This document shows, in pieces, positions 47,101-57,115 of a stretch of DNA of 64,000 nt (its first letter is position 1; the number at the start of each line of letters is the position of its first letter). The notes under the pieces are model-generated. The model worked only from the letters and a program-made list of their open reading frames with translations, searched no databases and was not told the DNA's origin. The stretch covers positions 1,550,001-1,614,000 of the forward strand of contig NZ_CP019062.1 in assembly GCF_002951615.1 (NCBI RefSeq), read 5' to 3'. This DNA comes from Rahnella sikkimica. Its GTDB lineage: Bacteria > Pseudomonadota > Gammaproteobacteria > Enterobacterales > Enterobacteriaceae. The position numbers were made by a program, and so were the translations under genes.

Positions 47101-47370
47101 ATGACACCAGAGTCCGTTATGGCATTGGGTAATGAAGCGATGAAAGTGGCGCTGGCCGTTGCTGCACCGCTGTTGCTCGCGGCGCTGGTCACCGGGCTTA
47201 TCGTCAGCCTGTTGCAGGCGGCGACGCAGATCAACGAACAAACCCTGTCCTTCATCCCTAAAATTCTGGCCGTTGTGGCGACCATCGTCATCGCCGGTCC
47301 GTGGATGCTGAATCTGCTGCTCGATTACATGCGCACGCTGTTTTCCAACCTGCCTTACATCATCGGTTAA
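47101..47370 (+). CDS. fliQ: Flagellar export gate protein FliQ
   Basis: An 89-residue protein with two transmembrane helices. The family pattern MTPESVMALGNEAMKVALAV and LLQAATQINEQTLSFIPKIL is clear, and the length is standard. Four copies join five FliP and one FliR in the gate. fliR follows three bases after the stop. Confidence 0.96.
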   Translation: MTPESVMALGNEAMKVALAVAAPLLLAALVTGLIVSLLQAATQINEQTLSFIPKILAVVATIVIAGPWMLNLLLDYMRTLFSNLPYIIG

Positions 47371-47373
47371 CCT

Positions 47374-48159
47374 ATGGTTTCCTTCGACAGTACCCAGCTT
47401 GCCGGATGGCTCAGCATGTACTTCTGGCCGCTGCTGCGGATCCTGGCGCTGATCAGCACCGCGCCTATCACCAGCGAAAAATCCGTACCGGCCCGCGTCA
47501 AACTCGGTCTGGGCATGATGATCACGTTTCTGATTGCGCCCTCGCTGCCGCCTGTCGATACCCCGATATTTTCCACGCCTGCCCTGTGGCTGGCGATGCA
47601 GCAAATCATGATCGGCACCGCGCTGGGCATCACGATGCAGCTGGCGTTTGCCGCCATCCGCATGGCCGGTGAAATCATGGGGCTGCAAATGGGGATTTCC
47701 TTTGCGACGTTTTACGACCCCAGCAACCGCCTGAACACCCCGCTGCTGGCGCAATTTCTGAACCTGCTGGCCGTCCTGCTTTTCCTGAGTTTCAACGCCC
47801 ACCTGTGGCTGATTTCCCTGCTCGCCGACAGCTTCCATACCCTGCCCATCAGCCCGAATCCGGTCAACGCCGAAGGGTTTATGGCCGTGGCAAAAGCAGG
47901 CAGCATTATTTTCAGCGGTGGTCTGATGCTGGCATTACCGATTGTGACGCTGCTGCTCACGCTCAACATGGCGCTCGGCCTGTTAAACCGCGTCACGCCG
48001 CAGCTTTCCGTCTTCGTCATCGGTTTCCCGTTAACCCTCAGTATCGGGATTCTGGCCATCGGCCTGATGATGCCCATGCTCGCCCCGTTCAGCGAGCATC
48101 TGTTCAGTGAAATCCTCGATAAACTGGTGCTGATCATGAATCAGTTTGCGGCAGATTAG
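47374..48159 (+). CDS. fliR: Flagellar export gate protein FliR
   Basis: A 261-residue inner-membrane protein with about six hydrophobic segments. Conserved stretches are [40 protein letters not shown] and [20 protein letters not shown]. It caps the FliPQ ring of the flagellar export gate. It is the last gene of the cluster, and its final four bases overlap the end of the convergent phosphatase gene. Confidence 0.96.
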   Translation: MVSFDSTQLAGWLSMYFWPLLRILALISTAPITSEKSVPARVKLGLGMMITFLIAPSLPPVDTPIFSTPALWLAMQQIMIGTALGITMQLAFAAIRMAGEIMGLQMGISFATFYDPSNRLNTPLLAQFLNLLAVLLFLSFNAHLWLISLLADSFHTLPISPNPVNAEGFMAVAKAGSIIFSGGLMLALPIVTLLLTLNMALGLLNRVTPQLSVFVIGFPLTLSIGILAIGLMMPMLAPFSEHLFSEILDKLVLIMNQFAAD

Positions 48160-48956
48160 TTTTTTAGTTTCCCCTTTTCCACAAACTGCATATCCCCGAT
48201 TTTTCCGACGGTGAATTTACCGTCTTTGTACGTGATCACCGTGACGCTGGCATTTTGCAAAGGCGCGCGCAGGTTTTCTTCGGGCGTCATGCCTTCCAGC
48301 ATCGCCATGATGGCCATGCCATGCGACACAATCAGGACGTTACCGCCGCCTTCGGCAAGGGTTTTCTTTGCGATATCATGCAGCGCAGCCTGCATACGGG
48401 TTTTTACCTGCTCTGCGTTTTCTGTGGTGTGCGTAGGGTCAACGGCGGCCAGCGTATTCATCATGGTTTTGAGGGTAATCTGCCCTTTTGAGAGCGCCTG
48501 CATCACAGCAGTGAAATCCGCATAGCCCAGTTTTTTAGCGACCGGTTCCCACATCACGGATTCATGTTCGCCCTCATACGGGCCGAAAAACGTTTCGCGC
48601 AAACGTTCATCTTCCTTCACCGGCAATGCCTGCCCGACCGACATCAGCACGATTTCCGCCGTCTGGCGCGCGCGGCCGGAATCACTGGACCAGGCGGCGG
48701 TAAAAGGAATGCCTTTCAGGCCACGCCCGAGATCTTCTGCCACAGAGACACCGGCGGCCGTGAGCGGCGTATCGGACCAGCCCTGCGCGCGGTGCGCTGT
48801 GTTAAATAAGGTTTTGCCGTGACGCGTGACGTAAAACGTGACGACGTCTTTCTCCGGCGTTGCCTGCGCCGAAGACGCAGGAATTGACGCGGCCTGCACA
48901 TTCATAAATCCGAAGACTAAAAATGAGATCAGTGTTTTCCAGAGCGTATTTTTCAT
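48156..48956 (-). CDS. Periplasmic histidine phosphatase family protein
   Basis: A 266-residue protein with a signal peptide (residues 1-22, ending VQA) and a histidine phosphatase fold. The catalytic motif TRHGKTLFN is at about 44-52, the second conserved segment [12 protein letters not shown] near 90-101, and the late SHGMAIM segment carries the second histidine. It would hydrolyse a phosphate ester in the periplasm; the substrate is unknown. The ATG has AAGGA seven bases upstream. It lies just downstream of the OprD-like porin gene and could share its transcript. Confidence 0.82.
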   Translation of the reverse strand: MKNTLWKTLISFLVFGFMNVQAASIPASSAQATPEKDVVTFYVTRHGKTLFNTAHRAQGWSDTPLTAAGVSVAEDLGRGLKGIPFTAAWSSDSGRARQTAEIVLMSVGQALPVKEDERLRETFFGPYEGEHESVMWEPVAKKLGYADFTAVMQALSKGQITLKTMMNTLAAVDPTHTTENAEQVKTRMQAALHDIAKKTLAEGGGNVLIVSHGMAIMAMLEGMTPEENLRAPLQNASVTVITYKDGKFTVGKIGDMQFVEKGKLKN

Positions 48957-48981
48957 CGTAATGTCCTTTTAAGCGTGCTGA

Positions 48982-50277
48982 TTAAAATATGTTGAATTTG
49001 TAATCCAGACGAAACTCCGCCGCAAAACTGTCGGCGCTTTTGATATTTCCGTGATGATCGACAATCGGCGCAGTGCCTTTATGCTCATAGGTTCTGCCCG
49101 GCCCGATCATGGCGAAAATTGATAAATCCTTGAGTTTTTTCGACGCCGGTTTCCACAGCGTGTAGACGTTTAATTCCCCCTCTTTCACCGGCTGCCCCTG
49201 GAAATCAAAGAAGCCGTAATGTGTATTGATGCCCAGGACTAATTCCGGCGTGATGTGATAGCCAACATCCAGCGACAATACTTTTTCCTCGTCGCGCATA
49301 TAATCCAACCCAGCCGTGGTCATCGAATTAAACGTACCACGCGAGTTTTTACTCATATGTCGTGGGTACATGCCGATCCCACCCTCTTTATTCGCGTCGG
49401 TATACGCCAGCCCGCCTTTGGTTGTCCAGCCGTTATATTTCCACGTCATGTCCGCCGCATAATGATTGGCACGGTTGTCAAAATCCTTTTTGTTATTCGC
49501 CATGCTGTCCCATTTATCCAGCGCCTGCGTCATATAAATCTGCACGCCGTAGGACAAAGATTTATTTTGCTTCAGGTTCAGCTCCAGCCCATTTCTGCGC
49601 AAATAGTCTTCACTCTCACCGTAGAAATAGAGCGCGGTGAGGTTGCCGGTTTTGAACTGAACGTCGCCGGTATAGATTGAGTCAATCGCGTGGCCGTCGC
49701 TGGTCATGAAATTCACTTTATCCGGCGAATCACGGTTCAGCGATTGAGTCACGTATGCCAGCCGCAAACGGTACGCGTCGTAGGTCAGGTCACCGCTCCA
49801 GCCGTTATACGTGTTGGGCGCGGCGCGCATTGAGGTAGTCAGCGCACCGAGTTTGATGAGTTTCCAACCGCCATACAAATTGCCTTCGACGCCTGACTGC
49901 GAGAATTTCGCTTTACCAAAAAACTGACCAAGTTTATTAAAGCCTTTAGCCTTTCCGCCGTCATCATACAAAATCCCTCTTGACGCGAAATTATCGGCAG
50001 CCGCCAACTTGATCACGCCATAATAGGATGCATCAACGCCAATAAAATCGGCCAAATACCCGGACTTATAATCCAGTGCCAGCCCCTGCCCCCATGCCGA
50101 GTGAACATTGCGTTTATCTGTTTCACCTTCATCCAGGTATTTCCATATATTATGCATCCCAAAATTGAGTGAACTGTTTTTTATAAAATCAGTTTCAGCG
50201 AGATCATCGACACCGGCAAAGGCCAGTGCGGGTGAACAAAGAATGCCGGTAACCAGTGCCAGAGCGTGCTTTTCCAT
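48982..50277 (-). CDS. OprD-family outer-membrane porin
   Basis: A 431-residue outer-membrane beta-barrel protein. The start at 50277 (MEKHALALVTGILCSPALAF) gives a normal signal peptide; the frame upstream to 50316 adds an unlikely extension. The mature N-terminus, with FIKNSSLNFGMHNIWKYLDE and SAWGQGLALDYKSGYLADFI, matches the OprD/chitoporin ChiP family, and the protein ends with an aromatic residue (FNIF). Members let sugars, chito-oligosaccharides or amino acids pass; the substrate here is unknown. A terminator-like hairpin lies 50 bases before the start codon and may control it. The phosphatase gene follows after 25 bases. Confidence 0.8.
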   Translation of the reverse strand: MEKHALALVTGILCSPALAFAGVDDLAETDFIKNSSLNFGMHNIWKYLDEGETDKRNVHSAWGQGLALDYKSGYLADFIGVDASYYGVIKLAAADNFASRGILYDDGGKAKGFNKLGQFFGKAKFSQSGVEGNLYGGWKLIKLGALTTSMRAAPNTYNGWSGDLTYDAYRLRLAYVTQSLNRDSPDKVNFMTSDGHAIDSIYTGDVQFKTGNLTALYFYGESEDYLRRNGLELNLKQNKSLSYGVQIYMTQALDKWDSMANNKKDFDNRANHYAADMTWKYNGWTTKGGLAYTDANKEGGIGMYPRHMSKNSRGTFNSMTTAGLDYMRDEEKVLSLDVGYHITPELVLGINTHYGFFDFQGQPVKEGELNVYTLWKPASKKLKDLSIFAMIGPGRTYEHKGTAPIVDHHGNIKSADSFAAEFRLDYKFNIF

Positions 50278-50616
50278 AGCGAATGTTCCATTAAGCCAAA
50301 ATGTTTCAGGGTGCATTTATAAAAGGCAAAAAAAAACCTGAGCCGATACCTCCCGGATGCGGGAAATTTCAGTTCAGGTTTTGCCTGCCGATGCAGTAAC
50401 AATCCGGGAGCAAACATAACGGATTTAAAAATAAAAAACAGTGCGGCGAGATAATTTCAAAGATTAAAAGATTTATTTGTGAAGCAAATCAACTTTACCC
50501 GATGCGATGTAAAGATTTTCCGAATAGTGATATCGGTTAATAGCTGAAATTCTTACCGATTCCTTTCTGGAATATCGATAATACAGATACGTAATAATCT
50601 CAGCTTATTAATACTC
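50278..50616. other. Leader region of the OprD-like porin
   Basis: A 339-base spacer after rlmC. It holds the hairpins described at 50326-50410 and further upstream AT-rich sequence, 50420-50600, which probably carries the porin promoter. No gene is supported; a frame starting at 50417 looks like chance. Confidence 0.45.
50326..50410 (-). promoter_or_regulatory. Attenuator-like alternative hairpins before the porin gene
   Basis: On the minus strand AACCTGA (complement of 50374-50380) pairs with TCAGGTT (50335-50341) and is followed by nine T, an intrinsic terminator about 50 bases before the start codon. A second perfect pairing, CTCCCGGAT (50402-50410) with ATCCGGGAG (50350-50358), uses the loop of the first and a segment upstream, so the two cannot both form. 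That is the layout of an attenuator. Too little space remains after it for a separate promoter. Confidence 0.5.
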
Positions 50617-51750
50617 TTATATTTCCCGCGTCAGCAGCGCCATCACTTCGTAATGCGCGGTGTGCGGGAACATGTCGAAAAGCTGGACGCGCGCAATCGC
50701 GTAGCCCGGCAACAAAGCCAGATCCTTTGCCATCGTCTGCGCATTGCAGCTGGAATACAAAATGGTGTCCGGCGCCATCTGGCTCAGGTAATCACACAGC
50801 GTTTTGCCGATGCCGCGCCGTGGCGGATTCACCAGCACCAGATCCGGGACTTCGCCTTTTCCGGTCGCAAAACCGGTGGAATCCAGCGCCTGGAATTCGA
50901 CGTTTTTCAGCCCCAGACGGCTGGCTGATTCCTTCGCACAGGCGATTGCCTCTGCGCTGATTTCAATGCCGGTCAGTTTCATGTCCGGCGTGGCGCAATG
51001 CAGGCCAAAACCGCCGACGCCGCAAAATAAATCCCACATGCTGGCAATATTGCCGCGCTCACGCACCCAGTCGCGCGCGGTGGCGTAAAGGCGTTCAGCG
51101 ACCTGCGGATTGGTCTGGAAGAAGCTCTGCGGTCGGATAAACAGCGGGACATGGTTAAATTCTTCTTCGAGACGTTGCACGTCGGTCAGCGGAATTTCGG
51201 TGTCGCCTTCGAGGATCGCCATATGCACCGGCTGGATGTTGGCCGAAATCACGGTCAGTTGCGGTAATTGCTGTTGCAACCACGGCAGCGCGGCGCGCAA
51301 CTGGGCAAGTTTGGCTTCGGAACGCAGAACAAAACGCAGCATCATGCCGCCGTCTTTCTGGCTTTCGGTGAGTAACAGGAATTTCAGCTCGCCACGCTTA
51401 CGCGCCACGTTATACGGCGTCAGACCGGCGCGGGCGATAAAGGTTTTGAGCACGGAAAACACAGCCGGGAAACGGGCGGGATACAGCGGACATTCGCATA
51501 AATCCACCGGCGTGCCGTCACGGTGTAACATGCCGAGCAACGGGCGCTCCACGCTGCCGCTGACCACCATTTTCGCTTTATTGCGAAACGCACTTTCCGG
51601 CCCGGTCACCGGTTCGCGCCATTCTCCCACCGGCAAACCTTCCAGCAGAGAGTGTAAATCCCGCTGTTTGTCGGCTAACTGTTGCGAATAAGGCGTGTCG
51701 AGCCACTGACATGAGCGGCAGGTTCCGGCGGTATAAAGTGCGCAGTGCAT
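50617..51750 (-). CDS. rlmC: 23S rRNA (uracil-747-C5)-methyltransferase RlmC
   Basis: A 377-residue SAM-dependent methyltransferase that makes m5U747 in 23S rRNA. The N-terminal Cys cluster typical of an Fe-S site ([20 protein letters not shown], with a later CECPLY) is present. The Rossmann part has [15 protein letters not shown] for SAM binding, then [11 protein letters not shown] and the catalytic Cys in [12 protein letters not shown]. Length and motifs match E. coli RlmC (RumB). It lies downstream of ybjO, the same order as in E. coli. Confidence 0.96.
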   Translation of the reverse strand: MHCALYTAGTCRSCQWLDTPYSQQLADKQRDLHSLLEGLPVGEWREPVTGPESAFRNKAKMVVSGSVERPLLGMLHRDGTPVDLCECPLYPARFPAVFSVLKTFIARAGLTPYNVARKRGELKFLLLTESQKDGGMMLRFVLRSEAKLAQLRAALPWLQQQLPQLTVISANIQPVHMAILEGDTEIPLTDVQRLEEEFNHVPLFIRPQSFFQTNPQVAERLYATARDWVRERGNIASMWDLFCGVGGFGLHCATPDMKLTGIEISAEAIACAKESASRLGLKNVEFQALDSTGFATGKGEVPDLVLVNPPRRGIGKTLCDYLSQMAPDTILYSSCNAQTMAKDLALLPGYAIARVQLFDMFPHTAHYEVMALLTREI

Positions 51751-51836
51751 GAAAGAATTCCGGTCATCGAATACGGGGAAAAATCTGGCGCGCAGTGTAT
51801 CACCACGCGGCCTGAAAGGCTCACCTGCGACAGGGG

Positions 51837-52283
51837 CTATTTACGTTTGGCAAAGTAGCGGCGGCTGCTGGCTGGCACGAAAAGCAGGAGCAGAACCACA
51901 ATGTCTGGGATTTTTTGCACCAGCAGCGCGGTGAGAAATTCGCCCTGCGTGTCGACATCAAAGCGAAAAATACGCGGCCCGAACCATTCGAATGAGGCCA
52001 GCAACATATAACCCACCACAACCACCTGACAGCCAATGAACGCCCTGCGCCCCCAGATCCGCGCACGCATCATCGCGTACGCCGCCCGGCATTCAATCAG
52101 TACAATCAGCAGGCTGGCCAGCAGAATAAAACAGTTCAGCCAGGACTCTGCGCTGACCTCAATAAAGCTCATCAGCCCTGAAAAACCCATGGCGTCAAAC
52201 AGCAAAATAAACTCAAGGCAGCGCGTGGCAATAATCGCCGAGGCTGCAATCATGACGGGAACAGGGATAAATGCCAGTTTCAT
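51837..52283 (-). CDS. ybjO: YbjO family inner-membrane protein
   Basis: A 148-residue protein with four hydrophobic segments. The start at 52283 ([18 protein letters not shown]) is chosen over 52349 because the upstream part looks unconstrained. The C-terminus ends [20 protein letters not shown], close to E. coli YbjO, and the position between potI and rlmC is the same. Function is unknown. Confidence 0.85.
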   Translation of the reverse strand: MKLAFIPVPVMIAASAIIATRCLEFILLFDAMGFSGLMSFIEVSAESWLNCFILLASLLIVLIECRAAYAMMRARIWGRRAFIGCQVVVVGYMLLASFEWFGPRIFRFDVDTQGEFLTALLVQKIPDIVVLLLLFVPASSRRYFAKRK

Positions 52284-52375
52284 ACTTCCGTGTCGTGTCC
52301 TTTTCTTATTGTATTCAACGCCTGCCCCCCTGAAACATTCGGGCTGCATTGCGGCAGCCCGAAGGACAACGGAGA

Positions 52376-53221
52376 TTAATTTCGCGCTGCGCGCTGGATG
52401 TCCTTAATTCTTTGCTTCTCGGCTCTGGACATAAACCACCAGGCAATCATCCCGATGATGCCCACCACCAGCAGGATGAGCGTCGCCAGTGCGTTGATTT
52501 CCGGGTTAACGCCCATGCGCACGCTGGCGAAGACCAGCATTGGCAAGGTCGTAGCGCCCGGCCCGGCGACAAAACTGGCGATAACCAGATCGTCGAGCGA
52601 CAGCGTAAACGCCAGCAGCCAGCCGGAAATCAGCGCGGGCAGGATCATCGGCAGCGTAATGATGAAGAAGACTTTCACTGGCGCAGCGCCTAAATCCATC
52701 GCGGCTTCTTCAATGGAACGATCCAGTTCACGTAATCTCGCCGACACCACCACCGCCACATACGCACTACAAAACGTCACATGCGCCAGCCAGATGGTGA
52801 ACATGCCGCGCTCAGCCGGCCAGCCAAAAGCGTGCCCCATCGCCACAAACAGCAACAGCAGCGCCAGACCGGTAATCACATCCGGCATAACCAGCGGCGC
52901 TGTCAGCATAAACGCAAAACCCGTCGAGCCACGAAAACGCCGGAATCGCACCATCACCACCGCCGCCAGCGTACCGACAATCACCGCCATGGTGGCGGCT
53001 GCGGTAGCAATCGTCAGGCTCATGCCCACCGCGCTAATCATCGCAGAATCATGGAAAAGCTGAGTATACCAGCGGGTAGACCAGCCCGCCCAGACCGTAA
53101 CAAGCTTGGAACTGTTAAACGAATAAATAACCAGCATCAGCATCGGCGCATACAAAAACGTAAAGCCGAGCACCAGAATAAGAATTCGCCAAGGCGAACG
53201 AACAACCGGTAACTGATTCAT
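52376..53221 (-). CDS. potI: Putrescine ABC transporter permease PotI
   Basis: A 281-residue inner-membrane permease with six transmembrane segments. The start at 53221 (MNQLPVVRSPWRILILVLG) overlaps the potH stop by four bases; the longer frame to 53350 lies inside potH and is not used. The EAA loop (EEAAMDLGAAPVKVFFIITL) that contacts PotG is present. With PotH it forms the channel for putrescine delivered by PotF. Confidence 0.96.
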   Translation of the reverse strand: MNQLPVVRSPWRILILVLGFTFLYAPMLMLVIYSFNSSKLVTVWAGWSTRWYTQLFHDSAMISAVGMSLTIATAAATMAVIVGTLAAVVMVRFRRFRGSTGFAFMLTAPLVMPDVITGLALLLLFVAMGHAFGWPAERGMFTIWLAHVTFCSAYVAVVVSARLRELDRSIEEAAMDLGAAPVKVFFIITLPMILPALISGWLLAFTLSLDDLVIASFVAGPGATTLPMLVFASVRMGVNPEINALATLILLVVGIIGMIAWWFMSRAEKQRIKDIQRAARN

Positions 53222-54171
53222 TCTTTGTCTCCCAGCTCTTTGTTTTGGTATTTCTGGAACCACAGGATCGGCATGATCAGCAGCAACAGCATAACCACCG
53301 CCACCGCAGACGCCACCGGCCAGTCGCGGTTGTTGAAGAATTCCTGCCACAAGACGCGCCCGATCATGTTGCTGTCCGGGCCGCCGAGCAGTTCCGGGAT
53401 CACGTACTCGCCGACTGCCGGAATAAAGACCAGCATGGAACCGGCAATAATCCCGCCTTTGGTCAGCGGCATGATCACTTTGAAGAAGGTTTTCATCGGC
53501 CGTGCACCGAGATCGGACGCCGCTTCCACCAGCGAGTAATCCATTCGGGTCAGCGCGGTGTAAATCGGCAGGATCATAAACGGCAGATACGAGTACACAA
53601 TCCCGATATAGACCGCCAGATTGGTGTGCAAAATCACCAGCGGCTGGTCGATGACATGCATCCAGAGCAGCACGTTGTTCAGCACGCCGTTATCTTTGAG
53701 AATGCCAATCCAGGCGTAGACGCGGATCAGGAATGAGGTCCACGACGGCAGGATCACCAGCAACAGCAAAATGTTGCGCATGGATTTGCTGCTGTGCGCC
53801 ACGGCCCAGGCCAGCGGATAACCGATCAGCAGACACAGAATCGTGGAAATCGCAGCCACTTCCAGCGATTGCAGATAGGCATCGATGTACAGCGGATCCT
53901 GCGTGAGGCCGATGTAGTTACCGATATTGAGCGCAATATCCAGCATACCGTCTGTCCATGTCACCAGATCGGTATACGGCGGAATGGCGCGCGCCATCTC
54001 GGCGAAACTGATTTTGAACACAATCAGGAACGGCAATAAAAACAGCAGCAGGAACCACACCAGCGGCAATAAAATCACCAGCTTGCGGCCATGACGTTGT
54101 TGCAGGCGTCCGATCAGGGCTTTGGCTCCACCCGGAGGTTTAGCGGTCGTCACTTCAGAAATCACAGACAT
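53218..54171 (-). CDS. potH: Putrescine ABC transporter permease PotH
   Basis: A 317-residue inner-membrane permease with six transmembrane segments and the EAA loop (VEAASDLGARPMKTFFKVIM). The ATG has AAGGAG six bases upstream. It pairs with PotI. It lies ten bases after potG and overlaps potI. Confidence 0.96.
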   Translation of the reverse strand: MSVISEVTTAKPPGGAKALIGRLQQRHGRKLVILLPLVWFLLLFLLPFLIVFKISFAEMARAIPPYTDLVTWTDGMLDIALNIGNYIGLTQDPLYIDAYLQSLEVAAISTILCLLIGYPLAWAVAHSSKSMRNILLLLVILPSWTSFLIRVYAWIGILKDNGVLNNVLLWMHVIDQPLVILHTNLAVYIGIVYSYLPFMILPIYTALTRMDYSLVEAASDLGARPMKTFFKVIMPLTKGGIIAGSMLVFIPAVGEYVIPELLGGPDSNMIGRVLWQEFFNNRDWPVASAVAVVMLLLLIMPILWFQKYQNKELGDKE

Positions 54172-54181
54172 CGTCGTCTCC

Positions 54182-55336
54182 TTAAACCGTCAGCACAACA
54201 CAACTGTCGGCTTCCCAGCACAGACGCACTTCGTCGCCCCAGGTCGGCATGCCTTTGCGGAAACGGTGACCGTTCTGCAATTGCGCCGTGATCATCTGAC
54301 CGCTGTGTAACTTGACGTGATAAATCGACAAATCGCCCAGATACGCGATATTCACGACTTCACCCACCGCAAAGTTGCAACCGTCTTCCGGCACGTCTTC
54401 GCTGAGCATGATTTTTTCCGGACGCAGTGCGACAAATACCGGCACGCCGTCCACCACAGAGACATCCGCATCGACTTTCAGCGGATGCATAAGCCCCGGC
54501 GACGTCAGCACTAACGCATCATCCAGACGTTCTTTCAGCACGCCTTCAAACACGTTCACCGAACCGATAAATTCGGCGCTGAAGCGGCTGGTCGGGTGCT
54601 CGTAAATTTCTTCCGGTTCGCCGATTTGCACAAATTTGCCACGGTTCATGATGGCGATACGCCCCGCCATGGTCATGGCTTCTTCCTGATCGTGCGTCAC
54701 CATCACGCAGGTCGCGCCGACGCGCTCGAGAATATCGACTACTTCGAGTTGCATACGGTCACGCAGTTTTTTATCCAGCGCGCCCATTGGTTCATCGAGC
54801 AGCAATAATTTTGGCCGTTTCGCCAGACTGCGGGCTAATGCCACGCGCTGACGCTGACCGCCGGAAAGCTGATGCGGCTTACGTTTGGCAAACTCCTGCA
54901 TGTGAACCAGCGTCAGCATTTCTGCCACGCGGCTTTTGATTTCCGCCGACGGCAATTTGTCCTGCTTGAGCCCGAACGCGATGTTTTGTTCAACCGTCAT
55001 GTGCGGGAACAGCGCGTAGGACTGGAACATCATGTTGATCGGACGCTGATACGGCGGCACATGCGAGAGATCCACGCCATCGAGCACAATCTGCCCCTGC
55101 GTGGGCTGCTCAAAACCGGCGAGCATACGCAACAGTGTTGATTTCCCACAGCCGGACGCGCCGAGCAGTGCAAAAATCTCCCCTTTGTAGATGGTCAGGC
55201 TGACATCATCCACGGCGGCCTGACCGTCAAAAGATTTGGTTAAATTGCGGATCTCCAGTAAAGGCGTGAAACCTTTCTGGGACTTAGGCTGAGGGCGGGA
55301 ATGGCGTCGTTCACTCAGAGAAATCTCCGGTATCAA
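54182..55336 (-). CDS. potG: Putrescine ABC transporter ATP-binding protein PotG
   Basis: A 384-codon frame from TTG 55336. Walker A GASGCGKS, the signature LSGGQRQRVALAR and Walker B LLLLDEPMGALD are present, and the C-terminal regulatory domain is complete (ends WEADSCVVLTV). The N-terminus is odd. E. coli PotG begins MNDAIPRPQ; here GTG AAC GAC GCC ATT CCC (55314 down) encodes NDAIP in a different frame from the rest. One C is missing in the run at 55297-55299. Either that base was lost in this strain or in sequencing, or translation starts at TTG with a changed N-terminus. It drives putrescine import with PotFHI. Confidence 0.93.
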   Translation of the reverse strand: MIPEISLSERRHSRPQPKSQKGFTPLLEIRNLTKSFDGQAAVDDVSLTIYKGEIFALLGASGCGKSTLLRMLAGFEQPTQGQIVLDGVDLSHVPPYQRPINMMFQSYALFPHMTVEQNIAFGLKQDKLPSAEIKSRVAEMLTLVHMQEFAKRKPHQLSGGQRQRVALARSLAKRPKLLLLDEPMGALDKKLRDRMQLEVVDILERVGATCVMVTHDQEEAMTMAGRIAIMNRGKFVQIGEPEEIYEHPTSRFSAEFIGSVNVFEGVLKERLDDALVLTSPGLMHPLKVDADVSVVDGVPVFVALRPEKIMLSEDVPEDGCNFAVGEVVNIAYLGDLSIYHVKLHSGQMITAQLQNGHRFRKGMPTWGDEVRLCWEADSCVVLTV

Positions 55337-55581
55337 AATGAAGCTGTATCAAATAAGCATAACAGTCAGGGGAAAAGTGCCTGATTTCTATGCCCAAAAG
55401 CGGCCTGAAACAAAATGCCAGCGGCCCCGCAGTGAATATGCGGAGCCGCTAACGTAATACTCAAAATCATTCTGGTTGCATCAAGGCGGCAAGTGAGCAA
55501 GTCCCCGGGAGCTGACACAAGTCAGTGACCGGGGCGCGTTCACGCAGCCAACGCAGAGGCGACCTGAAGGATGAAGAGTAT

Positions 55582-56691
55582 TTACTTACCCGTTTTTACC
55601 TTGGTCCACGAGCGTGTAATTACGCGGTCAATCTTCGGATCCTGAACTTTCAGGCTGAAGAGTTTGGCCTGCACATCTGCCGGCGGATAAATGCCAGGGT
55701 TATTGCGCACATTTTCATTCACCAGAGGCGTTGCCGCTTTGTTGCCGCTCGCGTAGTAAACAGTGTTACTGATTTGCGCGATCACTTTCGGTTCCATCAG
55801 GTAGTTCAGGAACTGGTAAGCTTCGTCGAGGTTTTTCGCATCCGCCGGAATGGCGAAGACGTCGAAGAACGCCAGCGCGCCTTCTTTTGGAATGCTGTAC
55901 GCCACGTTCACGCCGTTTTTCGCTTCTTTGGCGCGGTTAGACGCCTGCATCACATCGCCCGCCCAGCCAATCGCCACACAGATGTCGCCGTTGGCCAGAT
56001 CGTTGATGTACTGAGAAGAGTGGAAATAACGGATATTCGGACGGAGTTTCAGCAACAAATCGTTTGCGGCACCGGTGTAATCCGAGGCTTTGGTGCTGTT
56101 CGGATCCAGGTGCAGATAGTTGAGCACGGTGGCGTAAATTTCCGCCGGTGCGTCGAGGAATGACACGCCGCAGCTTTTCAGTTTCTCTAAGTTTTCAGGT
56201 TTAAGCACCAGATCCCAGCTGTCTACCGGCGCATCTTTACCCAGCACGGCTTTCACTTTATCGACGTTATAGCCGATGCCGGTGGTCGCCCAGAGATAAG
56301 GAATTGCGTATTTGTTACCCGGATCATGCTGTGCCACCATTTTGAGCAAATCAGGATCGAGATTTTTGTAGTTTGGCAGTTTGCTCTTATCCAGCGGCTG
56401 GAATACGCCTGCGGACAACTGGCGCTCAAGGAAACTGGCTGACGGCACGACCAGATCGAAGCCGGTGCTTCCTGCCATCAGTTTGCCTTCCAGCACTTCG
56501 TTGGAGTCAAACACGTCGTAAACCACTTTAATGCCGGTTTCCTTCTGGAAATCTAGCACGGTGTTTGGCGCGATATAATCGGACCAGTTATAGATATGCA
56601 GCGTTTTCTCTTCCGCAGACGCTGTGACGGACGCGGCCATAACCAGACCGGCGACAACACCCGATAACCACTTTTTACGCAGGGTGAACAT
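55582..56691 (-). CDS. potF: Putrescine-binding periplasmic protein PotF
   Basis: A 369-residue solute-binding protein with a signal peptide (residues 1-26, ending ASA) and the spermidine/putrescine-binding fold. Typical stretches are LHIYNWSDYIAPNTVLDFQK, VYDVFDSNEVLEGKLM and VAIGWAGDVMQAS. It captures putrescine for PotGHI. The ATG has GGAGG nine bases upstream. It is the first gene of potFGHI; the 245 bases to potG hold no gene. Confidence 0.96.
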   Translation of the reverse strand: MFTLRKKWLSGVVAGLVMAASVTASAEEKTLHIYNWSDYIAPNTVLDFQKETGIKVVYDVFDSNEVLEGKLMAGSTGFDLVVPSASFLERQLSAGVFQPLDKSKLPNYKNLDPDLLKMVAQHDPGNKYAIPYLWATTGIGYNVDKVKAVLGKDAPVDSWDLVLKPENLEKLKSCGVSFLDAPAEIYATVLNYLHLDPNSTKASDYTGAANDLLLKLRPNIRYFHSSQYINDLANGDICVAIGWAGDVMQASNRAKEAKNGVNVAYSIPKEGALAFFDVFAIPADAKNLDEAYQFLNYLMEPKVIAQISNTVYYASGNKAATPLVNENVRNNPGIYPPADVQAKLFSLKVQDPKIDRVITRSWTKVKTGK

Positions 56692-57115
56692 CCGTTACTA
56701 CCTCCAAGACAGGGGAATATAAATTGAATTTGTATCATTCAGACTGATACAAAACCTTTCACACGAAAGCCAACATGAGCCTGCCAATATGCATAGACAT
56801 TCAACGTTGACGCATACGCTGCCTGCGAATTAACCGTTTGGTTTTACGACGTAATCACGCGTGGTGCAGAGTCAGAAGCATAGCGCCTGCAACCCCCCTG
56901 TACCAGCCTCCTGAGACAAAACCGGCGTTTATCGATTAATTATGCAGATTTAGTCTATACCGTCTGGCATTTTGGCTTTTAACAAAGTGAAATATCTGGC
57001 AACACAGGCACAAACGCAGCATAACTTATGGCGAAAGCGAATAAAGGCAGCGGAGCCGCAATAAGCACGGCTCGCAGGAAAGAATCTTCAGAGGGCGTAA
57101 AACGACAAACGGGGT
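56692..57115. other. Intergenic region potF-ybjN
   Basis: A 424-base spacer. It contains the potF promoter and the end of the ybjN transcript, but no gene, tRNA or clear repeat was seen. The 60-codon frame starting at 57028 runs into ybjN on the other strand and is not convincing. Confidence 0.4.

Noticed and set aside
47029..47838. A 269-codon minus-strand frame over fliQ and fliR
   Set aside because: Antisense shadow; fliQ and fliR on the plus strand are certain.
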